Shown: positions 34,617 to 43,335 of the stretch, one piece after another
Position numbering within the stretch: position 1 is the first letter of the stretch
Layout: each line of letters begins with the position of its first letter
NCBI GenBank assembly: GCA_963714035.1
Contig: OY970224.1
Location: 1,922,001 to 1,986,000 of the forward strand
Source: DATFVB01 sp963714035
GTDB taxonomy: Bacteria > Acidobacteriota > Thermoanaerobaculia > UBA5066 > DATFVB01
Direction: 5' to 3'
DNA length: 64,000 bases
The notes under the pieces: generated by a model
What the model was told of the DNA's origin: nothing
Database searches by the model: none
What the model saw: the letters and a program-made list of their open reading frames with translations, nothing else
Made by a program: the position numbers and the translations under genes

Positions 34617-35033
34617 ATGAGGGTTTTCCTCGACGCAAACATTCTCTTCTCTGCCGCGAAGTCTGACGGGGCGATTCGATCCCTCCTTTCCCTTCTCGAA
34701 GAGTCCGGGCACAACCTGTTCGCGGATGAATTCGTGGTCGAAGAGGCCCGCCGGAATCGCGCGCTCAAGGATCCGTCACATGTTCGCGACCTCGACGGAA
34801 TTTGCCGAAACATCGTAATCCATCCCGCCCAGCACCCCGCCCCAGCCCTCTGGAGCGACCTGCCGTTGCCCGAAAAGGACCGACCGGTCCTGGCCGCGGC
34901 AATTCGCCTGCGCTGCGATGTGCTGGTCACCGGCGATCGCCGGCATTTCGGGACTCTCTACGGAAGCGTCATTCGGGGCGTCCGGATTTACTCGCCGAGC
35001 TCCCTCGCCGAGAGCGTGCTCAAGGGGAGGTAG
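34617..35033 (+). CDS. PIN-domain ribonuclease toxin (VapC-like)
   Basis: The protein has 138 residues from the ATG at 34617; a TTG at 34611 is possible. PIN acidic residues are visible: Asp in FLDANIL, Glu in VVEEARRN, Asp in KDRPVLAAA, and Asp in VTGDRRHF. These coordinate magnesium for single-strand RNA cleavage. It lies 6 bp after the AbrB-type antitoxin, and together they form a type II toxin-antitoxin module. Confidence 0.88.
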   Translation: MRVFLDANILFSAAKSDGAIRSLLSLLEESGHNLFADEFVVEEARRNRALKDPSHVRDLDGICRNIVIHPAQHPAPALWSDLPLPEKDRPVLAAAIRLRCDVLVTGDRRHFGTLYGSVIRGVRIYSPSSLAESVLKGR

Positions 35034-35054
35034 GACCGGCCCGGGAGACCATGG

Positions 35055-35555
35055 CTAGCGTTGCCTGGGCTCGAGGGCGGTCCGCACGGATGGGGGCAGA
35101 TCCTTCATGCGCTGCACGAATTCCGCAAGGGTCCAGGTTTGTCGATCGTTGTAGTCGCCGTAGGCGGACATACCCGTCCTGCGGATGCCGTGCTTGATGA
35201 CCCAGAACACTTCCGGCTCCGAGTATCGCGTGCCGGAAAGAGCGAAAATGGGAGGCGGATTAAACAGCGGACGCGTACGGCGCCGGCTGGTAAGCGCTCC
35301 GTGGCATCCCGCGCATCCGTTCAGATAGAGCTTCCCGCCCGCGATCAAATCCGCGTCGGCGTGCGACGGAGGGCCCTGCATCCCGGCCGCGCGGCGCCGG
35401 ACGGATGCGCGCACGGCGAAATGCATCGCGGCGTCTTGCCAGGCCGGGGGATTGACGTCGCCGCGCACGTCGGCAAGACCCAGCCGCAGATATCCGGCGA
35501 TCCCGGCGGGAATGAGCACGATCGTGATGAGAAAGCCGAGCATGAACTTCTTCAT
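35055..35555 (-). CDS. Membrane-anchored monohaem cytochrome c
   Basis: The protein has 166 residues from the ATG at 35555. An N-terminal hydrophobic anchor (3-22) is followed by a periplasmic class I cytochrome domain with CAGCH at 81-85 and a likely Met ligand in RRTGMSAYG. It overlaps the upstream cytochrome by 4 nt (ATGA) and resembles it in length and layout (shared GGKLYLN before the haem motif and IKHGIR or AKHGIR later). Tandem duplication is clear. It probably passes electrons to an unidentified oxidase or reductase. Confidence 0.88.
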   Translation of the reverse strand: MKKFMLGFLITIVLIPAGIAGYLRLGLADVRGDVNPPAWQDAAMHFAVRASVRRRAAGMQGPPSHADADLIAGGKLYLNGCAGCHGALTSRRRTRPLFNPPPIFALSGTRYSEPEVFWVIKHGIRRTGMSAYGDYNDRQTWTLAEFVQRMKDLPPSVRTALEPRQR

Positions 35556-36067
35556 CGTGTGGCCTGTTCGGGCGCTTGCACCGCTTTCGCCACCGCGGGC
35601 GGCAGGTCTCGGATCCGTCCGATGAACGCCGCAAGGCTCCGAAGCTCGGCATCCGAGTAATGCGACTGCGGGTACATCCCGCTCATCCGGATGCCGTGCT
35701 TCGCCACCCAGAACAGCTGAGCGTCCGAATATCGGGAGCCGATGCGGGGAAACTGGGGCGCCCGCGGGAAGAACGTCGCCCCGAAACTGCTCGGAGGCTG
35801 CCCGGGAGCGCCGTGGCACCCCACACAGTCGTTCAGGTAGAGCTTGCCTCCGGCCACGAGAGTGTCGTCCGATGGAGATGGAAGACTTTCCACCGCCTGC
35901 GCTCGTCTTCGAACGGACGCGTGCACGGCTGACGTCATGAGGCTCGTTTCCCATGCGGACGGCTCCGCGTCGGCGGAGACGTCCATGAAGCCAAGACCCG
36001 AATAGATGGCAACGGCGATCGCAAGCAACGCAATCGCACAAAAAGACCCTGCCACGAATTGTTTCAT
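35552..36067 (-). CDS. Membrane-anchored monohaem cytochrome c
   Basis: The protein has 171 residues. It has an anchor helix at about 5-25, haem motif CVGCH at 81-85, and a probable axial Met in RMSGMYPQ. It is a paralogue of the following gene with which it overlaps by 4 nt. A ribosome site (AGGAA) precedes the ATG. The gene is divergent from the APC permease at 36150. No oxidase subunits are nearby. Confidence 0.88.
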   Translation of the reverse strand: MKQFVAGSFCAIALLAIAVAIYSGLGFMDVSADAEPSAWETSLMTSAVHASVRRRAQAVESLPSPSDDTLVAGGKLYLNDCVGCHGAPGQPPSSFGATFFPRAPQFPRIGSRYSDAQLFWVAKHGIRMSGMYPQSHYSDAELRSLAAFIGRIRDLPPAVAKAVQAPEQATR

Positions 36068-36149
36068 TTCCTGGTTCCGATCATTCGAATCACGACGACG
36101 ATTCTAGGCCGAACGAAGATCACAGCGCGGATAGGATTCGAGCGCCGAT

Positions 36150-37475
36150 ATGCCGACTTCGGGAAGCCCCCGCCGCTCGCCCGCACACCGCCTGACCGTT
36201 CTGCCGCTCGTCGCGGCCACCTATTGCATGGTTTCGGGCGGTCCCTACGGGCTCGAAGAGGTGGTGGCCAAGTGCGGATACGGGCCCGCCATCCTCCTCC
36301 TCGCCGTGCTTCCCCTCGTGTGGAGTCTTCCCGTGACCCTGATGACGACCGAGCTTTCGACCGCGATCCCCGAGGACGGCGGATACTACGTCTGGGTCGA
36401 GCGCGCGCTGGGGCCGTTCTGGGGTTTCCAGGAAGCGTGGCTGTCGCTTTCGGCGAGCGTCTTCGACATGGCCCTCTATCCGACGCTCGTCGCGCTGTAC
36501 GTGAGCCGACTCTCGCCGGCACTGGCAGGAGGGCCCCGGGTGATCGCCGTCGGGCTCGTCGTCGTGGCCCTTTGCGCGGCATGGAACCTGTTCGGGGCCC
36601 GGCCCGTGGGCGAGGCATCGCTCGGCGCGACCGCTCTCTACCTTCTCCCGTTCGCGGCGATCGTCGCTCTGGCCGTCGCGCGGCCGAGGAGCCTTGCGCC
36701 GATTCTCCCGCCGGGATCCCCGGACCTTCTGGGGGGCATTCTCGTCGCGATGTGGAACTACATGGGCTGGGACTACGCCTCGACGGTCGCCGGCGAGGTC
36801 GACCGCCCGCAGCGGACGTATCCCCGCGCCATGGCGATCGCGCTCGTTCTCGTCGCGGCGAGCTACCTCCTGCCGGTCCTGGCGGCCGCGTGGGCCGGGA
36901 TCGATCCATCCCACTGGACGACGGGCTCGTGGGCCGACGTCGCGCGGCACTTCGGCGGCGGCTGGCTTGCGGCCGCCGTCGTGGCGGGGGGCGTTCTGAG
37001 CGCCTTCGCCATTTTCAACGCGCTCGTTCTGTCGTATTCCCGCGTCCCGTTCGCTCTCGCGAAAGGCCGCATGCTGCCGGGTGTCTTCGCCCGTCTCTCG
37101 CGCCGCGGAGCTCCCACCGTCTCCATCCTCGCCTGCGCCGGCGCATGGGCGCTCTGTCTGACGATCGGGTTCGACCGTCTGATCGAGCTCGACGTTCTTC
37201 TGTACGGGGGAGGCCTCGTTCTCGAGTTCGTCGCTCTTGCCGTTCTCCGCAGGAAAGAGCCCCGTTTGCCTCGACCCTTCCGCGTTCCCGGAGGGACCGC
37301 GGGAGTCTGGCTCATCGGCGTCGTTCCCGCGCTTCTCCTGGGCGTGTCGCTCGTGCGCAACGCGACGGAGCGTTTTGGAGGTGTCTCGTCGCTCGTGGTC
37401 GCCGCGCTGATCGTCGCGGCCGGGCCCGCCCTCTACGCGTGGGCGCGGCGCTCGGCGAGCCGCCTCGCCGGATGA
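36150..37475 (+). CDS. APC-family amino acid/polyamine permease
   Basis: The protein has 441 residues and about 12 transmembrane helices. The N-terminal unwound helix typical of APC transporters is GGPYGLEEVVAKCGYG, followed by the substrate-site region TELSTAIPEDGGYYVWVERALG. This resembles the glutamate/GABA or cationic amino acid branches. It probably imports an amino acid or amine by proton symport. It stands alone between the cytochromes and a toxin-antitoxin module. Confidence 0.9.
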   Translation: MPTSGSPRRSPAHRLTVLPLVAATYCMVSGGPYGLEEVVAKCGYGPAILLLAVLPLVWSLPVTLMTTELSTAIPEDGGYYVWVERALGPFWGFQEAWLSLSASVFDMALYPTLVALYVSRLSPALAGGPRVIAVGLVVVALCAAWNLFGARPVGEASLGATALYLLPFAAIVALAVARPRSLAPILPPGSPDLLGGILVAMWNYMGWDYASTVAGEVDRPQRTYPRAMAIALVLVAASYLLPVLAAAWAGIDPSHWTTGSWADVARHFGGGWLAAAVVAGGVLSAFAIFNALVLSYSRVPFALAKGRMLPGVFARLSRRGAPTVSILACAGAWALCLTIGFDRLIELDVLLYGGGLVLEFVALAVLRRKEPRLPRPFRVPGGTAGVWLIGVVPALLLGVSLVRNATERFGGVSSLVVAALIVAAGPALYAWARRSASRLAG

Positions 37476-37535
37476 TCCGAAGACTCATCGCGGGTGGTGT
37501 ACCACTTCTGTTACACTCTGCCCCGGGAGGCCGCC

Positions 37536-37772
37536 ATGCCCTCGAAAAATCCCCGCGTGAACACCGTGCTTCCGCCCGAGGTCTACGCCGCCGTCGCGCG
37601 CCTGGCGAAGCGCGACCGCGTCTCCCTGTCGCTCAAGGTCCACGACCTCGTCAGGGAGGCGCTGAACCTGGAAGAGGACGCCGGGCTCGACGCGATCGCG
37701 AAACGACGAATGCGCTCGCGCGGACGGTCGGTGTCGCAGGCCGAGGTGAAACGCCGCCTCGGCATCTCCTGA
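37536..37772 (+). CDS. Ribbon-helix-helix-like antitoxin
   Basis: The protein has 78 residues from the ATG at 37536, which has GGGAGG upstream. The N-terminal half (NTVLPPEVYAAVARLAKRD, then SLSLKVHDLVREAL) fits a ribbon-helix-helix DNA-binding fold; the C-terminus is basic. It lies 13 bp before a RelE/ParE-like toxin gene. A TTACACT box lies about 24 nt before the ATG. Autorepression of the module is expected. Confidence 0.78.
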   Translation: MPSKNPRVNTVLPPEVYAAVARLAKRDRVSLSLKVHDLVREALNLEEDAGLDAIAKRRMRSRGRSVSQAEVKRRLGIS

Positions 37773-37785
37773 CGAAGCGCCGAAC

Positions 37786-38112
37786 TTGTTCGAGATCGAG
37801 TACCGCGAGGAGGTCCTCGACGAGGATTTCCCGGAAATTCCGAAAAATCTCCAGCGCCGGATCGTTCGCGCGATCGAGGCCCGGCTGACCGGCGAGCCGG
37901 AGAAATACGGCACGCGCCTTCGGCAGTCACTGGCCGGGCTCTGGAAGCTTCGCGTCGGCGACTACCGGGTCGTCTTCGAGATCCTGACCGCGCGAGTGCG
38001 CATCTGGGCGATCGTCCATCGCAAACGCGCCTACGATGAGTCCGCGCGCCGCTGGCCGAATAGCCTCAAGCGAAGTGTCGTTCGACGAAGGCTCGCCCGG
38101 AACCGGACTTGA
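37786..38112 (+). CDS. RelE/ParE-family toxin
   Basis: The 108-residue protein (TTG start) matches the RelE/ParE fold: EYREEVLDEDFPEIPKN, then RIVRAIEARL, then the core LRQSLAGLWKLRVGDYRVVFEI and VRIWAIVHRKRAY. The late basic and His residues suit ribosome-dependent mRNA cleavage (RelE) more than gyrase inhibition. The C-terminus overlaps the 3' end of the convergent GIY-YIG gene by 47 bp. Confidence 0.88.
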   Translation: MFEIEYREEVLDEDFPEIPKNLQRRIVRAIEARLTGEPEKYGTRLRQSLAGLWKLRVGDYRVVFEILTARVRIWAIVHRKRAYDESARRWPNSLKRSVVRRRLARNRT

Positions 38113-38308
38113 GATAGCGCTCGAAATTGTTTGCACGGAGATCGTCCTGAAATGCTATCGAGACGTAGAGCCGCCAGGGTTTGAACTTCCTGGTATGCGT
38201 TGATTTGCCCAAATTGTGCTCGTCGAGCCGGCGCGAGACATCGGCCGTCGATCCGACATAGTGACGATCCGGGCACGAGACTGATTCGAGAACGTAGACA
38301 TATTTCAC
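38066..38308 (-). CDS. GIY-YIG domain protein (URI-type)
   Basis: This 80-residue protein has the GIY-YIG core MKYVYVLES followed by HYVGSTADVSRRLDEHN. The second Y-V-G and the Arg of the next helix are intact. The later catalytic Glu is probably in NNFERYLKSGSGRAF. Small proteins of this type are nicking or structure-specific nucleases of uncertain role. Its 3' end overlaps the RelE-type toxin gene on the other strand. Confidence 0.85.
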   Translation of the reverse strand: MKYVYVLESVSCPDRHYVGSTADVSRRLDEHNLGKSTHTRKFKPWRLYVSIAFQDDLRANNFERYLKSGSGRAFVERHFA

Positions 38309-38527
38309 AGCGCGAATCCTTGCGGACCCCGGAATCGGGCGGTCCGCCTTCGCTCGTCGGTATCGAGGTTCCTGGTTCAGGGGTCATGCTCTGGCACGGA
38401 ATACCGTCTGCCGCTGATCTACTCGTCGAGCTACGGCGTGACATTCGCCTTCGCTTCGGAAGAGCGACTGTCTTTTTCGCCTGAATCACGCCGAAGCATC
38501 GGCGAGCCTTGGCAGGGCGAAGGCGGA

Positions 38528-38839
38528 TGGCGGAGAGGACGGGATGGCCGGGCGCACTCGCGTGCTTGGCGATCCCGCCTCCGTCGCTACGCGACCCGCC
38601 GCTTCGCGGCGCGCCAACTCGTTGCACTCGTTGGCAGAGAAGACGGCATGGCCCGGCGCACTCGCGTGCTTGGCGATCCCGCCTCCGTCGCTACGCGACC
38701 CGCCGCTTCGCGGCGCGCCAACTCGTTGCACTCGTTGGCAGAGAAGACGGCATGGCCCGGCGCACTCGCGTGCTTGGCGATCCCGCCTCCGTCGCTACGC
38801 GACCCGCCGCTTCGCGGCGCGCCATTTTGCTGCGCAAAA
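38528..38839 (-). repeat. Three tandem 104-bp repeats ending in copies of the tRNA-Ser 3' end
   Basis: Units begin at 38528, 38632 and 38736, and the next period (38840) is the tRNA-Ser 3' end itself. The first unit starts with TGGCGGAGAGGACGGGA, identical to the tRNA end; the others have TGGCAGAGAAGACGGCA. Each unit also carries CTACGCGACCCGCCGCTTCG and a small hairpin before the next tRNA-like end. Not CRISPR: the units have no unique spacers. Confidence 0.85.
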
Positions 38840-38931
38840 TGGCGGAGAGGACGGGATTCGAACCCGTGGTAGAGTTTTACCCCTACGGCGGTTTAGCAAA
38901 CCGCTGGTTTCAGCCACTCACCCACCTCTCC
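38840..38931 (-). tRNA. tRNA-Ser(GCT)
   Basis: On the minus strand the sequence folds as a class II tRNA. The acceptor stem is GGAGAGG/CCTCTCC, the anticodon loop is TTGCTAA with anticodon GCT (plus positions 38895-38897), there is a long variable arm (TAGGGGTAAAACTCTA), and the T arm is ACGGG-TTCGAAT-CCCGT. Discriminator G and an encoded CCA follow. Directly downstream, a 10-bp hairpin (GCCATTTTGC) and the 104-bp repeats begin. Confidence 0.95.
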
Positions 38932-39019
38932 GCGGGGCCCGCAATATTAGCCCGACGCCGAGCGACATTCAACGACCCGCAGCAGAACGCGTCCTTAGAG
39001 CGCTCTCACCCGCAAACCC

Positions 39020-41368
39020 TCAGAACGCGACCTGAACCGTCGCTCGAATCGTGAGCGGCTCCGCGGGATGGGTGTGGATGTCGTCGACGCCGCCCGCGGG
39101 CTCGCCCGGAAGGCGCGAGGCGTAGTAGTAATCGATGTCGCTCACCTTCGCATTGAACAGATTGAAGGCGTCGACGGAAAAGCGAACGCTCTTCGTCAGG
39201 GCGTAGCCGACCCGGGCATTCCAGACCATCGAGGACCGCGAACGCACGCTGTCGTTCTCGATCAATGGCCGCGCCCCGAAGTAGCGGGCCCGGAGGCTGC
39301 CGAACAGCTGCCCGTCCGTCGCGATCCCGGCGGAAATCACGTTTTCGACGGACCCCGGGATGCGGTCGCCGACGCCGTCGGGATCGTCGTCCCGATAGCG
39401 TGCTTTCGAGAGCGAGAGATCGCCGTCCACCGTCAGCCCGGAAACCGGCGTCCAGTAGCCTGACCATTCGATCCCGTCGCGGCGGCTGGGACGCGAGGGC
39501 TCCGTGGTGCCGGCGTCTCCCGTGAAAACGAGCTCCGACCCGATATCGAGGCCCCAGAGCGCCAGCGTGGTCTGGAGGTGCGGGATCAGGACGCTTCGAA
39601 GACCGACCTCGGCGCCGGTCGCCCGCACGAGTGGAGTCACGCGATCGACGGGCTCGCGCGACACCGGATCGACGGTGATCGTCGTTCCGCGGGCGTCGTT
39701 GCTGTGGTAACCGTCGCCGATGTTCGCGTAGAGCTCCGTCTTCGCCCATGGGCCGAACACGAGGCTCAGCTTCGGACTGAAGATGCTCGCGCGGGCCGAA
39801 CCGGAGTTCACGGCGATGTTGCTCTGGACGTTGAACTGGTAGAAGTCCTCCCGGAGGCCGAGGATGCTCCGGAAACTCTGCTGCCACTGCGTACTGCTCT
39901 GGAAGTAGAGGGCCGCGTTCGTTTCGCTCACGTGATCCTGCCGGGTCACGGAGAGCACCTGCCGGGCCTCCGTCCGGTACAGGCCGACGAGCGGGATGTT
40001 GTCGTTGCGGACGTCGAGGCCGATCACGTTGTCGGCGTCGCGGCCGAAGAGCGCCGTGTGCCATTGCCGGCTGCTCGCGAGGCCGGTCACGGCCCGCCGG
40101 TCGACCTGCTCGAACTGGTCGCCGGTATCGGGATGTTCGAGGAAATACGTGAAGTTCGAGAAGAGGTTGAGACCGTAGTCCACCCCGTAGGCGGTCAGCC
40201 GGGTCAGCGAGCTCTCCCCCATCCATTGCGCGTCCAGGGAGAGGCTGTACCGGTGCGTGCGGCCCCCGTCGGTGGGGTCGATCGCGCCGAAGCGGCTGAT
40301 CTCGCCGTCGGCGAGGGCGCGCTCGGGGATCTGGTCGGTCGAATTCCAATTGCCCTGATAGGCCATTGCCGTGACGGAGAAGGCGCTCGCATCGCCGGAC
40401 CGGCTGAAGCGCAGGACGCCGTTGTATTTCTGAAAATTGTCCGGGTGGACCCAGGGACCGTTGTCGTGAGACGCCTCCAGGGCATAGAGGAGATGGCCGC
40501 CTCCAACCTCCGGTGACCCGGCGATCAGTATCCTTCCGTACTGGTTTTCGCCTCCGCTCGCCTGAGCGATCCCCCTTTCCAGCGAGTCCACGTAGTCGAC
40601 GCTCGCCGCTCCCGCGGTCGCAAAGTCTCCGTCCCGGGCATCGTAGGGGCCCTTGCGATACTGAACGCCGCTGACCAGCTCGGGAATCAGGAAATTCAGG
40701 TCCGAATAGCCCTGTCCGTGGGCATGGCTCGGCATGTTCACGGGAACGCCGGCGACGGTGGTGGAGAAGTCCGTGCCGTGGTCGAGATTGAATCCGCGAA
40801 GGAAATACTGATTCGCCTTCCCCTCGCCGCTGTGCTGGCTGACGATGAGACCGGGGACCGACTCGAGGATCTCGCCCGATTGATAGGTGGGGCGCTCCTC
40901 GATCTGCCGGGCGGTCACCGCGCCCTGAGTCGCCGAGTCGGCCACGCCGATCAGGCTCTCCTCGGGATTCGGAATGTCCGCCAGGTTGGCGAACGTCTTC
41001 TTACCCGAGACGACGACGTCCGCGGTGACGGCCAGGCGAAGCGTGGCGTCGAGCGTCGTCGGGCCGGAAACGGTCACGGCATTCCGGGAGAGAGGCACGA
41101 ATCCCGTGAGCCGGAAGACGACGCGATACGTTCCGTCCGGCACGTCGGCAAATGCGTAGCCGCCGGAGGCGCCGCTCGTTTCCATCCGTGAAGTCCCGGC
41201 GCCACCGGCCGCGGCCTCGATCGTCACCCCCGGAAGAACGCTTCCCGACGAATCGGTGACCCGCCCCGCGATGGTCGCCGCGGAGGCCAGAGGAGCGATC
41301 ATGCCTATCACGGCGCCCAGGAACGGCCCGTGCCGCCGGACCCGCGTTCTCGACGTCCCGGGACTCAT
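39020..41368 (-). CDS. TonB-dependent outer-membrane receptor with carboxypeptidase-like domain
   Basis: The protein has 782 residues. A signal peptide ends near 30 (PLASA). A carboxypeptidase regulatory-like domain occupies about 31-110 (IAGRVTDSSGSVLPGVTI, then GGYAFADVPDGTYRV). The plug domain (about 140-260) contains ESVPGLIVSQHSGEGKANQYF and RGFNLDHGTD. The barrel ends in an aromatic C-terminus (TVQVAF), as required for BAM-dependent insertion. Members import metals, cofactors or oligosaccharides using TonB energy. The gene is divergent from a DUF885 peptidase. The substrate is not evident. Confidence 0.92.
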   Translation of the reverse strand: MSPGTSRTRVRRHGPFLGAVIGMIAPLASAATIAGRVTDSSGSVLPGVTIEAAAGGAGTSRMETSGASGGYAFADVPDGTYRVVFRLTGFVPLSRNAVTVSGPTTLDATLRLAVTADVVVSGKKTFANLADIPNPEESLIGVADSATQGAVTARQIEERPTYQSGEILESVPGLIVSQHSGEGKANQYFLRGFNLDHGTDFSTTVAGVPVNMPSHAHGQGYSDLNFLIPELVSGVQYRKGPYDARDGDFATAGAASVDYVDSLERGIAQASGGENQYGRILIAGSPEVGGGHLLYALEASHDNGPWVHPDNFQKYNGVLRFSRSGDASAFSVTAMAYQGNWNSTDQIPERALADGEISRFGAIDPTDGGRTHRYSLSLDAQWMGESSLTRLTAYGVDYGLNLFSNFTYFLEHPDTGDQFEQVDRRAVTGLASSRQWHTALFGRDADNVIGLDVRNDNIPLVGLYRTEARQVLSVTRQDHVSETNAALYFQSSTQWQQSFRSILGLREDFYQFNVQSNIAVNSGSARASIFSPKLSLVFGPWAKTELYANIGDGYHSNDARGTTITVDPVSREPVDRVTPLVRATGAEVGLRSVLIPHLQTTLALWGLDIGSELVFTGDAGTTEPSRPSRRDGIEWSGYWTPVSGLTVDGDLSLSKARYRDDDPDGVGDRIPGSVENVISAGIATDGQLFGSLRARYFGARPLIENDSVRSRSSMVWNARVGYALTKSVRFSVDAFNLFNAKVSDIDYYYASRLPGEPAGGVDDIHTHPAEPLTIRATVQVAF

Positions 41369-41529
41369 GGGCCGGCGGTTCCCCCTGCCGATTCATACGC
41401 CGGAGACGGCCGGTCGGATTCCCCGGCGGAAATCCGATCGAGGCGAACGTTAGGGCGGCGCGGCCAACAATACACGAAAACAGGGCGGCTCCGCGTCCTT
41501 CGCGTATCATTCCCGGCAAGGAACGAAAA

Positions 41530-43215
41530 GTGAACGCCCACTGGATCCCCTGGCTCGCCGGGGCCGTGCTCGCGGCTTCGGTCGCCCGCGCCGACGACCT
41601 CGACGCGCTCGCCCGCGATTTCTGGTCGTGGCGCGCCGTCACGCAGCCGATCACCGGGGACGACGTGCCGCGGATCGAACGTCCTGCCGGCTGGGCGCCC
41701 GACTGGTCGCCCCGGTCGATCGGGGAACGGCGGAAGGCGCTCGCCGACTTCGAGCACCGCTGGACGGTGCTCGCCGATCCGCGCGCGCCGGTCCCGCGGC
41801 AGGTCGATCACCGCCTGATGGGCTCGGCCCTGGCGCGGGTGCGCCGGGAGCTCGACGGCAACCCGTCGTGGCGCCGGAATCCGGAGTTCTACGTCGCGCA
41901 GAGCGTCGGGGCCTACGTCGACGCGATCGTGCCCCCCGCCACACCGGCCGCCGCACGGGGCCGGGACGTCCTCGCCCGCCTGCGCTCGATTCCCGCGACG
42001 GTCGCCGCCGCGCGCGAGAACCTGGGCGACGCCCGCGCGCCTTTCGCCCGACTGGCGATCGAAGACCTCGACGGAATCGGCGAAGCGCTGCGGAAGAGCG
42101 CGAAAGCGCTCGCGTCGGAGCTGGACGCCCATTCATCCGCGGAGCTGCCGAAGGCCGTCGACGGAGCCGTCGCCGCGCTCGAGGATTACCGCGAATGGCT
42201 CCGGCGGGAGGTCCCGAATCTCTCGGAGAACGTCGCGGTCGGCCGCGACGCGTACGTCGCCTTCCTGCGCGAAGTCGCCCTCATTCCCCACTCCCCGGAG
42301 GAGATCGTGGCGATGGGGCGGCAGGAGTACGCGCGCGCAGTCGCGTTCGAGGAGTACGAGCGCCGGCGGCACAGCGACCTTCCGGAGCTCCCGATCTTCC
42401 GCGACCAGGCCGAGCAGATCGCCGCCGCCGATCGCGACGAACGCGCCGTCCGGGAGTATCTCGAGGCTCGCGGCATCCTGACCGTGCCGAAGGACGCGCC
42501 GCGATACCGCTATCTCCCGATGCCGGACCGGCTCGCGCCGGTGGCGGGCTTCGGCGAAGGCACCGATTTCCCGTTCGCGTCGCGGCTGTCCGAAGACTCG
42601 ACGCGCTACGTTCCGGCGCCCTCCCCCGCTCTCGGCTATTTCGCGCTCTCGATGGCGAAAGAGCCGCGCGCGGACATGGTGCACGAAGGAATGCCGGGAC
42701 ACGCGTTGCAGCTCTGGCTCTCGCGATCGCACGCCGATCCGATCCGCCGCTACTGGTACGACTCGGGCGTCAACGAGGGGATCGGCTTCTACGCCGAAGA
42801 GATGATGCTCGAGATGGGCCTCTTCGACGACCGCCCGAAGTCGCGCGAGATGCTCGCCAACTACATGCGCCTCCGGGCGCTCCGCGTGGAGGTGGACGTG
42901 CGGCTGGCGCTCGGGAGCTTCACGATCGACGAAGCGGCGGACTACCTGCGCACGCGGGTCCCCGTCGACGCCGCGACGGCCCGGGCCGAGGCGGCCTCGT
43001 TCGCCGCGGAGCCGGGATTTGCGATCGGGTACCAGATCGGGAAGCTCGACATCCTGCGGCTCCTCGCCGACGCCCGCCGCGAGCAGGGAGACCGTTTCAC
43101 GCTCCGGGGTTTCCACGACTTCGTGTGGAGGAACGGCAACGTCCCGCTCTCTCTCCAGCGCTGGGAGCTCCTCGGCGACCGCAGCGCCGTCGACGCGCTG
43201 TCCGCGGCGCGTTAG
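41530..43215 (+). CDS. Secreted DUF885-family protein (probable metallopeptidase)
   Basis: The protein has 561 residues from a GTG. A signal peptide ends near VARA (about 21). The DUF885 landmarks are present: MVHEGMPGHALQ near 380, an HExxxGH motif thought to bind zinc, and VNEGIGFYAEEMM about 35 residues later, supplying the glutamates. The C-terminus has PGFAIGYQIGK. The fold is related to M32/M3-like gluzincins, although activity is rarely shown. The length is normal. The 3' end of the gene is repeated downstream (see 43191-43335). Confidence 0.87.
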   Translation: MNAHWIPWLAGAVLAASVARADDLDALARDFWSWRAVTQPITGDDVPRIERPAGWAPDWSPRSIGERRKALADFEHRWTVLADPRAPVPRQVDHRLMGSALARVRRELDGNPSWRRNPEFYVAQSVGAYVDAIVPPATPAAARGRDVLARLRSIPATVAAARENLGDARAPFARLAIEDLDGIGEALRKSAKALASELDAHSSAELPKAVDGAVAALEDYREWLRREVPNLSENVAVGRDAYVAFLREVALIPHSPEEIVAMGRQEYARAVAFEEYERRRHSDLPELPIFRDQAEQIAAADRDERAVREYLEARGILTVPKDAPRYRYLPMPDRLAPVAGFGEGTDFPFASRLSEDSTRYVPAPSPALGYFALSMAKEPRADMVHEGMPGHALQLWLSRSHADPIRRYWYDSGVNEGIGFYAEEMMLEMGLFDDRPKSREMLANYMRLRALRVEVDVRLALGSFTIDEAADYLRTRVPVDAATARAEAASFAAEPGFAIGYQIGKLDILRLLADARREQGDRFTLRGFHDFVWRNGNVPLSLQRWELLGDRSAVDALSAAR

Positions 43216-43335
43216 CGACGCGTTGTCCGCGGCGCGTTAGCGACGCGCTGTCCGCGGCGAAGCGCTAGCGCGCGGACTCAGCGCGCCGCGGCAAACCGCG
43301 CGGCATACTAGCGCGCGGACTCAGCGCGCCGCGGC
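43191..43335. repeat. Tandem duplications of both convergent gene ends
   Basis: A 25-bp unit containing the last codons and stop of the DUF885 gene (43191-43215) is repeated at 43216-43240 and again partly at 43241-43260. A 28-bp identical block at 43265-43292 and 43308-43335 (43-bp period) repeats the 3' end of the esterase gene on the other strand. The intergenic space is made entirely from these copies. Confidence 0.75.

Noticed and set aside
38200..38484. 94-codon plus frame overlapping the GIY-YIG gene
   Set aside because: The first part is antisense to the GIY-YIG gene, and the rest has no recognisable features or ribosome site.
38528..38839. Regular repeats considered as a CRISPR array
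   Set aside because: Units are 104 bp with no variable spacers, and they repeat a tRNA end.
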